Assembly (NCBI GenBank): GCA_030272585.1
Contig: BSYQ01000008.1
Location: 3,844,001 to 3,908,000, forward strand
Source: Bryopsis sp. KO-2023
Taxonomy: Eukaryota; Chlorophyta; Ulvophyceae; Bryopsidales; Bryopsidaceae
Reading direction: 5' to 3'
Length of the DNA stretch: 64,000 nucleotides
Notes under the pieces: model-generated
What the model saw: only the letters and a program-made list of their open reading frames with translations
The model's database searches: none
Told to the model about the DNA's origin: nothing
Made by a program: the position numbers and the translations under genes
Shown: positions 7,802 through 21,030 of the stretch, piece by piece
Position numbering within the stretch: position 1 is the first letter of the stretch
Layout of the letters: each line of letters starts with the position of its first letter

Positions 7802-10800
7802 ATGGGCCGGCATGGAAAAAGAAAAGCGCTCGTCACCCCTGCGAGGTCGGGGCAACGCCCACACACGTCCCAGAGGAGACCAGTTCCGACCGGATCTGGA
7901 AGCGGGGGGTTGGAACCTCGTCGCCAGGGCAGCGTTCCATCCGTGGGGCCGCAGGGGTCGGGGCAAGCATCTGACCTGACCAACAGTGCGTTACTCCCTG
8001 ATCTGTTCCGCCTTGTTGTACTCTTATGGTTTTGTGGGGGGGTGAGGTGTTCCCTTGTTGGATTGTGTGAGGTGCTTGTGCTTTCTCCAGTTGTTCTAGT
8101 TCTGCTTTTATGAGGTGTTTGTCCTGTCCTGCCCTGCCCTGCAGTGAACAGAAATGGAAAGGAAGCTGATCTGCTGGAACTGGGTGCAAGCCCTCCTGTG
8201 ATTCCTGTTCGGAGAAGTAACACATGGGTTGACAAGATGTATGTCAGCAGTCCAGAAGGCAAGATCCTGGTGTATAAGGATGATCGGGGCAGAAAGGTGG
8301 TGTCGTGCAGAATCTGTCATGAACAATTGTCATGGGTGAAGGGAGGCAGGATCCCCCTTTTGAATCATGCGGCCAAACACGGTATCCGGATCAGTTCCGA
8401 AATGGAAATTGCTGTCGCGGAAGGCTTTGAGGGCTGCCATTTGAAAAGGCAAACGGATCAGGACATGAAAACAGGCACACAAGGGGGTCGGATCAGTTCT
8501 TTTGGGACCCAGAAAACACTCCCGTTTGTGTCTAAATGGGGACCTACTACCCGGGAGTTCCAGTCGTACCGGCACAAGGTTATGTGCTATCTGGTCAGCG
8601 TCGGGGCCCCCTTCAGGACAGTGGAAGATCAGCACTTCCGAGACATGTGCACTCAACTGAACGCATCTGCTCCGCCTCTATCAGCGAAATCCATGTCTCA
8701 CCAGGTCGGATTGTCCTCCAACAGGCTTAAAAAAAAGATGAAGGATATGGATCTGAGCAGATTCCGACCATGCTTTGTTGCTGATGCTTGGTCTCAGCAG
8801 CCCAAGCATTGGTTCGCGATGGGGGCTGTCTACATACACCGGGACCCGGAACAGGATCTGTTCGAACTCAAGCGGATCAGTCTCGGGACCTGGGAAATGG
8901 AGGGTACCGCAACTGCTGTGGACATTTGCACAAAAATGAACGAGATCAGGGAGGACTTTGATCTGACCGGATATCAGGCCAGCATCGTTACCGATCACGA
9001 GTCCAGAATGGGGGCAGCATGTGAAATGAACTACAGTTACGATTGGCACGGGTGCGGGACACACAGAATAAATTTGGGGGTAAAGAAGGGTCTGAAAAAT
9101 GCCCCCCAAAGCGTGAACGACCTTGTGGCCAAAGTACACGATCTGTGCAGAACAGTGATGGGTGCATCCACTCATTGGGAAAAGCTGAAACAGATTCAGA
9201 TCGATCGAGCCAAAAGAAAAGAAGCTGATCTGGAACGGCAACAAGCGGAGGCTGCTCCCCAAGAGTTAATTTATGTGGTCCGGTCCTCGACAGCCACGGG
9301 TGCCTCTGGGATTGGCAACGGTGGGCTTGGTGAGAGCCCCGGTCCATCTCAAGTTGATGAGGATGAACTTCTGGAGGATGCACAAGAGGAATCTAATCAA
9401 AACGACCATCAGAGCCAGGAACAGGACGACCCCACATCACAGGAAATATATTCAAGTGATGAAGACGCATGTCCCGATGATGGAGACGACGTGGAGGAGG
9501 CAGAAGACTGCCCAGGACCTGTCCGCAGATCTGACAAGGTTCTCAGACTGACCTTGGCGGTGGAGACTAGGTGGAACAGCATTTGGTACATGTTGCATCG
9601 ATTGTTGATTTTGAAACCCGATCTGATCCAGCTCTTTCCCCTCCTTCCCCCCCAATACAATATCAACCCCCAAGAATGGAAAGTGCTGCTGGAACTGTAC
9701 CTGGTTCTGAGGCCATACAAGGAAGCAACCAAGGTACTGGAGGCAGAAAAGAAGGTGACGGGGAGTGCCGTCCTGATGCTCATGGCTCGGATCAGCGCTG
9801 CGGTAGATGCCATGAACAGACCTGGGCGCCGACCCGTTGGACCGGACCGGACAGGACCGGCAACCACTTTCTGGACCGGATTTGACCTTTCTTAGACAGG
9901 TCAAATCCGGTCTGGAAAGGTCAAATCCGGTCCAAGAAAGGTCAAATCCGGTCTAGTAAAGGCCACCTTTTCTAGACCGGATTTGACCTTTCTGGACCGG
10001 ATTTGACCTTTCCAGACAGGTTGTCGCCTGTCTAGTACGGTCATACCGGTGTGACCTGTTTTAGACCGGTGTGACCCTGTTTTAGACCGATGTGACGCCC
10101 AATATGACCTGTTTTAGACCGACCTGGCACCTGTCTAAAACAGGTCACACAATTAAACACTTTTTAATGTGTTAATCGACTGAGAACTGATTCAATGGAT
10201 TAAAGAACGAAGTGTTATTTATTATATGCATTTTTAATGCATGAATGACGTGAGCCAAGCCCACCAGCCACCGACTAGAGGGAGTCGGTCGACTCAAGGA
10301 GGATTCGAACCCGGGTTGGCTAAGCCCGAGTCGAAGACACTATCGCTAGTGGACCCCACCACAGGGACGCTCAAAAGGAGGCCGTTACTTTTAAGTACCC
10401 GTTTAATTTTGGAAAATTAAACGGGTACTTAAAAGTAACGGCCTCCTTTTGAGCGTCCCTGTGGTGGGGTCCACTAGCGATAGTGTCTTCGACTCGGGCT
10501 TAGCCAACCCGGGTTCGAATCCTCCTTGAGTCGACCGACTCCCTCTAGTCGGTGGCTGGTGGGCTTGGCTCACGTCATTCATGCATTAAAAATGCATATA
10601 ATAAATAATACTTTGTTCTTTAATCAATTGAATCAGTTCCCAATCGATTGATACACAATTAGCACGTTAAAAGTGCTTAATTGTGCGACCTGTTCTAGAC
10701 AGGCTCCAGGTCGGTCTGGACAGGCAGCCCACCTGTCCAGACCGACCTGGAGCCGGTCTAAAACAGGAGAACAACCCTGTCAAGACAGGGTCGTTCCGGT

Positions 10801-11863
10801 TTTAGACAGGTCACATCGCCGGTCTAATAAAGGCGAAATGTGGGTGTGACCTGTCTAAAAACGGAAAATCTGTCAGAAAACCGGTCCAGATTTCTGCAGA
10901 TTTCCGAGGTTGACTGGACCGGTCACATCGCCGGTCTAATAAAGGCGAAATGTGGGTGTGACCTGTCTAAAAACGGAAAATCTGTCAGAAAACCGGTCCA
11001 GATTTCTGCAGATTTCCGAGGTTGACTGGACCGGAGTGGACAGGACCGGACAGGTCACAACCTGTCCGGTCTTGCAAGGACCGGCGTTTTTTCGTTGGAC
11101 CGGACAGGACCGGACAGGTCAGCCGGTCCATGGACAGGTTGGACCGGACCGGACCGGTTTTTCGCTGCCGGTCCGGTCGGGCCCAGGTCTGGCCATGAAC
11201 ATCGAGGAACCGGATGTGATAGACTTCAGAGATGTGCTCCGCACAGTCATGGACCATGAATTTGACGATCCCGCATGGCTCCTGGCCGTCGGGTGCATGC
11301 AGCATCTGGATCCGACCAAACTATCACTCGAAGACGCTGAGGTGAATCGGTATTTGTGGGGCACCCCAGGGCGCTTTCCTTGCTTGAGGAAGCAATTCAG
11401 CAGACCTGATCTGTGGGTTTCAGATGTGCTGCAAGAGTGCGTGACTCTGCTGAAGGAGATCCGGCTGCGATCAGATTACAGAGGTGTTGACAATCCGGGG
11501 GAAGGCAGAGAGGGAAAAAAAAAGAAAAAGGAAAATCTCGAACGGGACTGGCTCAGTGTGTGCCCTCCTCCATCTGCTACGGGCGGTTCTAATTCTGATG
11601 AGTGGGAGCGATATTGTGGGGTCAGGAGGGTTATTCAGAGCACTTCATCTGTTCTGGACTGGTGGAGGGTACACCAGGCGGCATACCCAACAGTTTCGAT
11701 CCTGGCTGCCGAGTATCTCTGCATCCCAGCCTCCAGCGCCTCGGTTGAGCGGATGTTCAGTGTCAATGGCCACCAGCTGAACAAGCGCAGGAGGGCGATG
11801 GAGGAGAGCAAGGTCAACCAACTGACCGTGCTCCGGGACAATCTGCATCTGTTCAGGGCATGA
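7802..11863 (+). CDS. hAT1 transposase (BED finger, interrupted by a MITE)
   Basis: Coding parts: a likely first exon 7802-7985 (ATG, basic 61 residues), a 159-bp intron 7986-8144 (GTGCGT...TGCAG, joining A to TG as an ATG codon in frame), exon 8145-9816, then after the MITE 11200-11863. Joined on paper this is about 839 residues. A BED-type zinc finger is near 8300-8380 (CRIC...NHAAKH). The DDE region has FVADAWS, IVTDHES and CGTHRINL, a form of the hAT CxxH motif. An acid-rich loop lies around 9340-9510. The C-terminal hAT dimerisation domain is at 11690-11855 (IPASSASVERMFS, then a final LxxLRDN motif). It would cut and paste hAT1 from the nucleus. It is now broken only by the 1375-bp insertion and its duplication. 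The first exon is a prediction; the BED and hAT assignments are firm. Confidence 0.87.
10302..10371 (-). other. tRNA-like sequence, left palindrome arm
   Basis: The minus strand carries a box-B match GGTTCGAATCC preceded by a tRNA-like body (CCACTAGCGATAGTG region). It is the mirror of the copy at 10455-10524. No good cloverleaf with a clear anticodon arm was built, so it is called tRNA-like, not a tRNA gene. Confidence 0.55.
10455..10524 (+). other. tRNA-like sequence, right palindrome arm
   Basis: GTCCCTGTGGTGGGGTCC resembles a D-arm region, and GGTTCGAATCC (10512-10522) is a perfect box B. It could act as a pol III promoter or be a fossil SINE. Function is inferred only. Confidence 0.55.
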
Positions 11864-12069
11864 CCTGAACTGCTTCTGTTTGATTGTGTGGGACAATCTG
11901 CAGTCTGATTCAGAACCCTCCTGTTTCGGAGGAACTCTCCTTTTTTTGGTTTGGGGTGCCGGGTATGTTCTCTGTTTGGGGTGCTGGGTATGGATCAGAC
12001 AATCTGCATCTTGACCTGGTGTGATTTGCCCCGAGTTTTGTTTGTTTTGGTATGGGTATGTAATCCAAA

Positions 12070-12512
12070 CTTTTTTGAATGCTTGGTAAAAAGTTTCAGA
12101 GGTTTCCACAGATTCCAGCACTGATTCAGCCCACACAGATAACCCTCTGTTTATGGTTCATGGTTCATTGCATGACTCAAACAAAACAAAAAGTTTCAGA
12201 GGTTCCACAGATTCCAACACTGATTCAGCCCACACAAATAACCCTCTGTTTATGGTTCATGGTTCATTACATGACTCAAACAAAACAAAAAGTTTCAGAG
12301 GTTCCACAGATTCCAGCACTGATTCAGCCCACACAAATAACCCTCTGTTCATGGTTCATGGTTCATTACGTGAATAAAAAAACAGATAACAGATACCAGA
12401 CTGGTTCATGGTTCATTACGTGAATCAAAAAACAGATAACAGATCCCAGACTGGTTCATGGTTCATTACGTGAATCAAAAAACAGATAACAGATAACAGA
12501 TAACCCTCTGTT
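12070..12512. repeat. Tandem repeats between the convergent hAT1 genes
   Basis: Three copies of a roughly 100-bp unit containing AAAAAGTTTCAGAGG and ATTCAGCCCACACA, then about three copies of a roughly 53-bp unit with TGGTTCATGGTTCATTACGT. They fill the 3' intergenic space between the transposase stop (11863) and the second gene's stop (12538). Confidence 0.8.
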
Positions 12513-12655
12513 TATGGTGACTCAAAACAGGTTATTTAATTTGGCTCCTCCTCCTCCACCAACCTCCCATCCGGTCCAACCCTGACCCGATACACACGTG
12601 TGCGGTCTTCAGGGATAGGTGCAAAGTCGACCGAGCCAGTATCCAGGTCCCTCAT

Positions 12656-13305
12656 TGTAACGATTCTGCCCTGCAGATCGCTCTTTCTGCTTCAATACAC
12701 TGAAGACTGCGACCCTGCCGGTCTGCCAGTCTGAACTGCCGTTCTATTGAACGACCATGGGAGAGACACTTGAACCTAGCAAGGTTCAAGGGCGAGATCA
12801 GGTTCCAAACTAAGGTTAGGTTAAGTTACAAGAATGTCCAAGCCCCAACAACTTATACCGTTTCTTCCAACCCTGATCCAAACTGATCCTAAGCCATAAC
12901 ATCAGTCTGCATCAGTGTTGCAGACCATCAAACTACCAAGTTCCTTTCAGTCCCCTTTCATGACATGCAGCCTCAGACACCTTGCACGGTACTGCGGTCC
13001 TGAGTCTGCCACCTAAGACCTTCTAGAACCTTGTGCCTGCCAGCTCTGCAGCCCACGTTCTGCAACGCTGCCAGCACCTGTCTGCCATCAGCAACCCTGT
13101 CAGCCCGACTACTCTGCCACTTCGTCAGTCTGCCAATCTGCTGACTACCAGTCCTTTAGTCTGCAGGTCTGAAGGACCTGAACCATTCCTGCTTCTGCAG
13201 AATCATAGCAGTCAACCTGCAGCCTAATCTGTCAGCCCAATCACTGTCAGTTCTGCAAGCCTGCAGGTCTGCCTGAATCGCCTTTGATTCTGCCGAATCA
13301 CTACA
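12656..13305 (-). repeat. LTR-A 3' LTR
   Basis: 650 bp. In the element's orientation it starts TGTAGTGATTCGG and ends GTTACA. It is preceded by the polypurine tract GATGGGGAGGAA (13317-13306). Confidence 0.92.
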
Positions 13306-16300
13306 TTCCTCCCCATCTAGTTGGCAGTAGTCCCTTACTGCCCTAAGAGAACGATAACAACCTTGTCCCTTGGATTTCAAACACCCAAAGAAACTTCTGC
13401 CTCAAAGTTCAGTTTGAAAAGTTGCTATCCCATCTTGCCAACTGCCAAACACCTTTTGGAAGGACTGACCACTGAAAATATCTTTTCGAAAAATTGCAAA
13501 ATAAAGTATAGCCTCTTTCTCAACATTCTGATGTATACCTTTGAATTGCTTAGCAAACTGCTCAGAAAAAATCCCAACAACACAAACAAGAAAACCGAAC
13601 GAACTTCTCTTTCGGAATTGTAATGTGCTACTGAACAAAATTCAATTCCTTTCTGCAGTCTGTAAACTCCATAGATTTTCATATCGACTATCAGAAAATC
13701 TAACAGAAAAATAACAAAAATCTGCTGCAGCTTTTAGAGGCTCAGCAATTCACCCTTCTGCCTTCTTCACGATATGAATGTTGCTATTCAGAAATATCAT
13801 TTGCCAATGATGAAAGAAAGACACCAAATATTTTGCAACTACCAAAACTTCTGAAACTTCATAGTGTCCCATAATTTCCAACTCAACAATTGCATATTGA
13901 AAACCTGCAAACTGCCACCACTGTCTGCAAATTATCTCTGCAACTATTGCCACAGTCTGCAACCCAGCAAACTGGTACTGCCACAATCCAGAACTCTACA
14001 AACTGTTGCTGCCAAAATTTGCAACTTAGCAAAATACCACTTTCACAATATGCAAACTGTCTTGGAGTAAAGAAGAAGGTTGAATGACTGAAGTTCTTTC
14101 TCCCAAAAGAAGTTTTCAACCTTTTGAAAACCAAGAGATCACCAGTCACTCCAGCAGCTCCTCAGAGTTGAAGCTCCTTGCTGCATAGTGAGCTGCCACA
14201 TGTCTCCACCAAGTTAGCCTTCCGCATAGCAATGAAAAGCGAGCGATAGGATCTTGCAACAACAAGTCTCCAGATGTTCTTCAATGAAGAAGTGAGCTTG
14301 CTCCTCAATTTTTCCCTGAAGCATGCTCCCTTCTGTTCCTGCTTCCTCTCTCCTGAGTCATGAATGTTCAGAGTACCGGAATATTTCAGTCCACCAGAAA
14401 CACCCTTGCTAGACTGCAAATGTTTTAATTCTGCATCGTCCCAAAGTAGTGAACTATGCCTAGTTGCTTAATCCACTCTGCAAGAATAGTAGAACTGAAA
14501 ACACATATTTACTGACCACCAAGATATTGCAAACACTATCCATCAATTCCCATCAGCTCTGAAAGAGTACTACTAACAACCTCTTCCTTTCCTTAGAACC
14601 TTGATGAAGATGTGTGTCTCTTTGCAACACCTACTGAAATAAATGCAAGTTTGGAAAAACAAAAATGAAACGCATCGGTTCAACCGAGGCCCCCTCCCCA
14701 TCTGAAATGGAGCTTGTCCTCAAGCAAAACCATGCAACCATGCAAAGCCATATCACTGTACCAGCTACAGAAAGTTGAGCTGTGCGGAGCAGCCAAATAA
14801 CCCCAAACAACTGAACAAACTACTTCAGAAAAACAAGCCTAAAAAAAAAAACTGAAGGCCTGAATTTGCTCTGCCAAAGTCAGAAAAATCTGCTGCCCCA
14901 GATTGTAACCAAATGTTCAGTTCTCAACCTTTCTGATATAGTTTGTCCACACAAATATACACCAATCATACCACCAAAGATCAAGGCTATTTCTGTTCCA
15001 TTGATCCGAAAAGAAATAGAAAATAAAGAAAAGACAGAAAATTTTGCAGCCCTGCAAAGGGTACCTGCAGCTATTAGGTTCTGCACCTACAATGTATCAA
15101 CTGCCCATAACAAATTTCCAGATCACCTGCAAAAATTTTCACAGTCCCTTATGTTTCTTTGTATGTAAAGCTGAACCTGACCATTGAATGTCATAACCTT
15201 CAGCGCCTGATCTTTGACACCATGCTATCCATGCATCAAGTTCAAACACTAGCCCATTGTGTTTACTAGTACATCGTCATGAAATAAAAGAGCTGCCAAC
15301 TCATGATACTTCATGTCTAACCACTGCAAACAAACTCGAGAAGGAATCCACCTGAAAATCTGAATCCTGAAAATTCGAGAAAACCTTTCTTTTCTTCTCT
15401 AACTCTGCGGATTTCCACTGACTCAAACACCAAATCAGAGATAGATCTTCAGAAACTCTTTGTATTTCTTAGAATCTGAAAATCTTTTTACTTGTCCTTC
15501 TGAGCTTTATATTTCTCACTATTTCTCCATGTAGTCGAAGAAATCAGAAATATACACTTCACTCCTGATTTTCTTTCTTGATCTCCTGAAAATCTGCAGC
15601 TCAAACCAGATCTAATGTATCGAATCAAAACAAAGCATTTTCCAGATTTCAGTCACTGCCAATTAAGTCCAAAAGTGACTGCAACAATACCAACTTCTGT
15701 CACTGAAAATTGCTATCTCTGATGCAGTTTGACACAACCATATCTGTCACAGGGAACCCTGAATTTCCCTCAGAAAATTTTCAGCTCAACAACCAGTCTA
15801 TGGACCTGTAAAATAGAAATCAGAGTCCTCCTTTCAAGCAACAACTGCAACTCCATCTGCAGTCTGAAATAGAGCCCAAATCTCTCATTTTCAAGCCTTT
15901 CAAATGTTGTAATTCTGCCACTGATTTGCCAAACTAATTTCCATCAACAAAACTGAAATGAAAACTCTTCTGTAGGTTTCTGTATCTGCCCTTTTTTTTT
16001 TTTTTTTTTTTAATCAGCCATACTCAAGTGGCGACAAATACTAACACCACAAAGATAAATCTCCCAATGCATCAGATATTTTTCTAAACCAATACTCTGA
16101 TCCTCTTTCCTCTAGAGCTGAGGTCTCTTCACACTCTGCAACTCCTAGAAAAGATCATTGTATTTTCCTTCAACTCAACTACATTCCTTCAACAATCTGA
16201 AAAGGTGATATCAGATGCAGTTCACATGTTACTGCATCCACTGAAAATTTCTCTAGCCAATTTCAGAACCCCAGCTAGCTTCCAGTTTATAGGCAAGATG

Positions 16301-19300
16301 TAAATATTCCAATTCTACATCCCTACCTATCGATATACGATTTTCTCCACGTCACGAAATCACCGACAATAAAAATTCAGTTCCTTCTCAAAACACCAAT
16401 CGCACGCCGTACACAATCTGCCTGGCATGTATTCTCATTTCAGCCGCACGCCGCACACGGCCTGCCTGGCATGTCCACTTCACTTCCATAAAACGAAGTT
16501 TGGACTATGTCCTTGAAAGTAGACTTCATTAGGTCTACCCAGCCCATAACTTCTCGCTCACCAAATCAAGTCTGATGTGCCTGCAGAACACCATCAGAAT
16601 CGACATACACTGAAAAATCATGCAGGTCAGGTGCGACCCCACATGGCCCTACACCCCCTGCCTCCGAGACCTGAGAGGTGGTGGCTCCACTCGGCCGACC
16701 AGCCTCCTCATTCCCTGAAACCTCCTTCAAAATTCCAGCAGATGCTGCTGCCCCTGCGGCAACACCCACTAATTCATCCACTGACCTACTCGCGAGAGAC
16801 TCTGCCCCCATCAGAGTATCCGCCAATTCATCCACTGACCTACTTGCGAGAGACTCTGCCTCCATCAGAGTGCTCGCCAATTCATCCACTGACCTACTTG
16901 CGAGAGACTCTGCCTCCATCAGAGTACCCGCCAATTCATCCACTGACCTACTTGCGAGAGACTCTGCCTCCATCAGAGTGCCCGCCAATTCATCCACTGA
17001 CCTACTTGCGAGAGACTCTGCCTCCATCAGAGTGCCCGCCAATTCATCCACTGACCTACTTGCGAGAGACTCTGCCTCCATCAGAGTGCCCGCCAATTCG
17101 TTAACTGCGTAGTCTGCAAGTCCCCTGGGGGACCGTCCCCCTCGTCGCCTAGCGGGCCACCTGCAGCACTGCTCACCTTCTCCTCAAGGCCTCCAGAATT
17201 TCCTGCACCAGTGTCCCTGCCTGGACCACCACCTGCAGAAATTCCATCCACCAGACTTACTTCTCCGTGTTGCGGCTGCACCGGCACTCCAACTACGGAA
17301 TGGACTCCGCGCCCATAGGCTACCCTCCCCCGAGGTAACTCCCTGTGTGAGTGGCTACGCCGGCCTTCTCACACTCCACTTCTGTCCTCCTTCGCCTCTT
17401 TTCTCACTCCTGCAAGTCCTCGCTGGACTTCCATCCCCGCGAAAACTTGGGGCTGAGCAACTTTCTTGAGGGATGCTGATCTTAGCTTCCCCGCTCAGTT
17501 GTCCTACATGAGTGTATGCTTCCCATGGCACTCCACTCATGCACCATCTCCTCAGATGTAGCTACACATGGCTTTTCATCTTCAAGAGATATCTGCAAGT
17601 CTTGCTCTCTTTTTCTCACTTCACAACCCATAAGCACCACCTGGTGCTATCACCTTAAACTCTTTCCTTTGTTTTCTCTTTTCAACTTGTACTCTTCTCG
17701 TAAAAAACACCTAACTATAATGTGGCTGCACAAGGATGCAAAATCTGCCACATTTCACTCTCCTTCTTTTTCTTCCTGTTTTTACTTTAACAAATCAGCA
17801 AAATACTGAGTGCACCTCTTTCCTTTATCACAACAAACCACTAAGTATATTATGGCAGTCCAAACACAAAAATCTGCCACAGTTTCTTTGTGTAAAGAAT
17901 GCCTGAAAACTTCAGGTGACTCCAGCATATCACTAATATACTTTCTGCTTCCAACAGGATAGAAACTCTACCAAATTAACTGTCAGAAATATACTCCCTT
18001 TGAAAATCAGCAACCACTCTTCATCCAAATGAAAAAGGAAGAACAGAACTATACCAAACAAGCAAAGAAAACTTCTCTTTTGTTCAGCCATCTGCCCTAT
18101 AGTCTGCTGCACTTTTTCTATGCCTCCAGAGTACCACTGCTAATTCAATAACTGTCCTGAAATTTTCTGGAAACCTGAATAAACTTCCAGAATGAGATAT
18201 AACCTGAAAACCTATTTTCCAACACCTCAAAGACAAATAACCAAGAGTGTAACCAGAAATTTCTTTTCTCTAAGACCAAGCTTCTTCAACCAACTCTGCT
18301 ACCACCAAAGTCTTGTTGAAATAAAAACCTAGTACCGAGAAAATGCTGCCATCAACCAAAGAAAATACCCTCTTAATCAATGGGTAGGATGTGACTGCTT
18401 TGACACTTCAACCTCCCCATCTGATTTCTTTTCTCTTTGAAAGACAATCAGTATTTTCAAACAGCTTAATTTCCAGAATTCCCTAGACTATCTTTGAAAA
18501 TTCAGTCTCTAACAATACTACCACAATTGAGTATTGTTCCCTTCCAGAAAATTCTCTAATCACTAGCAACTGTTTTCTGCTCAATAAGGGGCATCCTTTA
18601 ATAAAATAATCTGCCCTCATATCAAAGTATCTGACTGAAAACTTTCTGCTAGCGGAAAATAACAAATGTCCTATCTCAGAACACCCATAATAGAAGAAAA
18701 GACCAGCTACTGCTATACCAAACATTTCTTCAATTCACCACTATCACTCAGCCTACTAACGAAGAGTTCCATGGACCTATTGGTCCCTTCAAAAATCTGC
18801 ATCTTTTTCTGACCTGTCAAGCAAGGCTGCCACAGAAAAATACCTTGCCAACACACCTAATATCTGCCCTGCCAACAACAGAAAATGATCTGCCACTGAT
18901 CTATAAAAAGACTGATACTCTGTCATTTGTCCCACCAAACAACAGAAAATAATCTGCCACTAGTCTATTATAGAACGAAAACTTCTTGTCATTGACATTC
19001 TTCTGAGAATAACCTGCCACTGGTCTATTCAGAAATCAGAGCAATATACCATAGGGTCCATCAAGAAAAAGACAAGACAACCCTTCAACAGAAACACAAA
19101 CACTATACCTCAACTGACCAATAGAGTAGAACTGAAAAGTGCCTTAGCTTCCTGCAAGCAACTCTAAAATAAGTTCTGACCTTCAGTTCTCCTCATTTCA
19201 AGTTCAGAAACGACTCTGAAAAATTCCCTCAAGCTATTGTGCATTCACTGAAACACCTGAAAATGTTCCCACAATCAACACAAATGTAGCAAGTGTTCCT

Positions 19301-21030
19301 GATGTACAAACATCCAAAATATGTATGCACAATCACATCAAAGCTGATGTGACACATGTTCTGACCTGCCACTAAAGCCAAGAATTTTTCCACTGCAACC
19401 TTCAACACTCTGAAATGATAAGTCACCACTACTGCCCAAATCCACTGAGCCAAGGATAAATCTCCACTAACAAATGCACAAATCCAAGCAAACAAGGAGG
19501 AACTCCTGATCAGAAAAATCCTAACTTCTGATCGATAAAGCTGTCAAATATCAACACCAGACTTTTGAAAGAATATATCAAAACTTCCTGAAAAATCTGC
19601 CTGGTCTCAAAGACTCTTTCCAGAATTTTCACCACTGACTTGTAATCAATCAAAGCCTTTCAGAACATCTCCCTCACTTCAGCCTGAAAATTTGACTGCA
19701 ACTCTGAAATCCTTTATAAAGTGATCAAACATCTTTTCCAGAATGTGTACTGCAATCAGAAGATCATAGATCACCTGATCCTGAAATCAATCTGAAGCTC
19801 ACTACTTCTAAAGTCACTTCAATCAACCAACGAAATGATCAGATCGCTCAAATGTAACCCTGCAAGCACGTAACACTCTTGCATCTCGCGTCTGCGCTCA
19901 ACTTACGCTCAACCTGCGCTCAACCTGAGTCAGTTAAGCGATGCCTGCATCAATCGCACTCACTGCGTACACTGCAACTCTTCCTGGTCGCAGCAACTTA
20001 ATGTGTGCTGCGCACTTCTCACTCTCGCATACAACCTGCCACGTTCTGTGCAAGTCCATCCGATCCTGCACCTTGTGCCGACCTTGCACAGAGCTGCGCG
20101 TTCCTGCGTCAGCTGCGCGATCCCTGCATCAGCTGCGCGATCCCTGCATCAGCTGTTCCTTCAATCGACACGCAGTCCCAACATCGTCTGCGAACTTCCA
20201 TCAAGAGCTGCACAGTTCCATAAACACTGCGCAGTCCCTGCATCCTGCATAGGCTGCCCAGCCTGCATCTGCGCGAAATGTCCCATCGACATTGCAATCC
20301 GCTGCACGCAGCGTAATTCTGTCGTCTGCAGTGCAATTTCGCATGTGCAGCGCTTTCCTGTGGCTGCTGCGCGTCACATCATCCACTTACGCAGTGCCAA
20401 CATTCGCTGCGCACTTCTAGCAAAACCTGCGCACGTTCTGTCTGCGACGCAATCCTGCACGCGGTACATTTCCATATTCGCTGCGCAACCTTGTATCAAC
20501 AGCGTAATTCCACATCTGCGGTACAACTCTGCATCTGCGGCGCAATCCTGGATCTGCTGCGCATTCCTGGATCTGCTGCGCAGTTCTACACCTGCGACGC
20601 AATCCTCCAAATGCTGCGCCACCCAACGTCTCCTGCGACGCTGCATAGTCGTGCTGCGCTTGACAATGCTGCGCGCCTGTGTGTAAGCTGCGCTTCTACA
20701 TACTCCAATGTATTGCCCTGCGCTCTACACATCACTTCTGCGAAATCTGTCTGCCACAGTGTTCTTACACACACTGCGCCCATTCTACTCCTGTCGCTGA
20801 TTCAGCGACTTTCCTCCACACAGCACACTCGAACACTCCAATAGATAACTGCAAATCTGCAAAGCACTGGCGTTTGTCTGCCTTGCAAACCTCTGCTTTG
20901 CACTGTGCTGTGTGCCTGCTAGTGTCCTGCGCCTCTGCGCCTTCTCACTGCGCGCCTGCCGCGCATACTGCTGCCTCTGCAGCCTGCCAGACTCGTTTGT
21001 GATCTTGTCACAAGCCTGCTCCGAAACCAC
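13306..21030 (-). other. LTR-A interior, non-coding
   Basis: AT-rich sequence with many CTGCCA/CTGCAA words and no retroelement domain. Two parts stand out: the 60-bp repeats at 16770-17100, and 19900-20950, which is rich in GCGCAG motifs in the element's orientation and resembles the leader of element B after its primer-binding site. No host gene was recognised. Confidence 0.7.
16770..17100 (-). repeat. Six-fold 60-bp repeat in LTR-A
   Basis: Six copies in tandem. On the minus strand each encodes 20 residues like MEAESLASRSVDELAGTL, in an open frame of 176 codons (17096-16566). The tail of the frame, ATTSQVSEAGGVGP, resembles ATTTLVSEAGGDEP in the N-terminal part of element B's Pol. It may be a remnant of that region; coding function is uncertain. 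Confidence 0.7.

Larger units (their letters stand above)
10148..10673. repeat. MITE1 central long palindrome
   Basis: Two near-perfect arms of about 260 bp meet at GG in TTAATTTTGGAAAATTAA (10403-10420). Left and right arms differ by only a few bases toward the outside, such as around 10185-10215 against 10610-10640. RNA or single-stranded DNA would fold into one long hairpin. Each arm contains one tRNA-like sequence. Confidence 0.85.
9817..11191. mobile_element. MITE1: non-autonomous hAT-type foldback element
   Basis: Ends CAGACCTGGGC (9817-9827) and GCCCAGGTCTG (11181-11191) are perfect inverted repeats. The 8-bp duplication GCCATGAA flanks it (9809-9816 and 11192-11199). It lies inside the hAT1 transposase frame, and precise removal restores that frame. 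Its outer thirds are full of GGACCGG, GGTCAAATCCGG and GTCTAAAACAGG motifs in both orientations; the middle is a long palindrome. It encodes no transposase. A CAG start and an 8-bp duplication point to the hAT superfamily, but the end differs from that of hAT1, so another transposase must move it. Confidence 0.9.

Noticed and set aside
10952-11863. A self-standing 303-codon hAT protein.
   Set aside because: Its first 80 codons are MITE1 sequence; the real coding part starts at 11200 and belongs to the split transposase.
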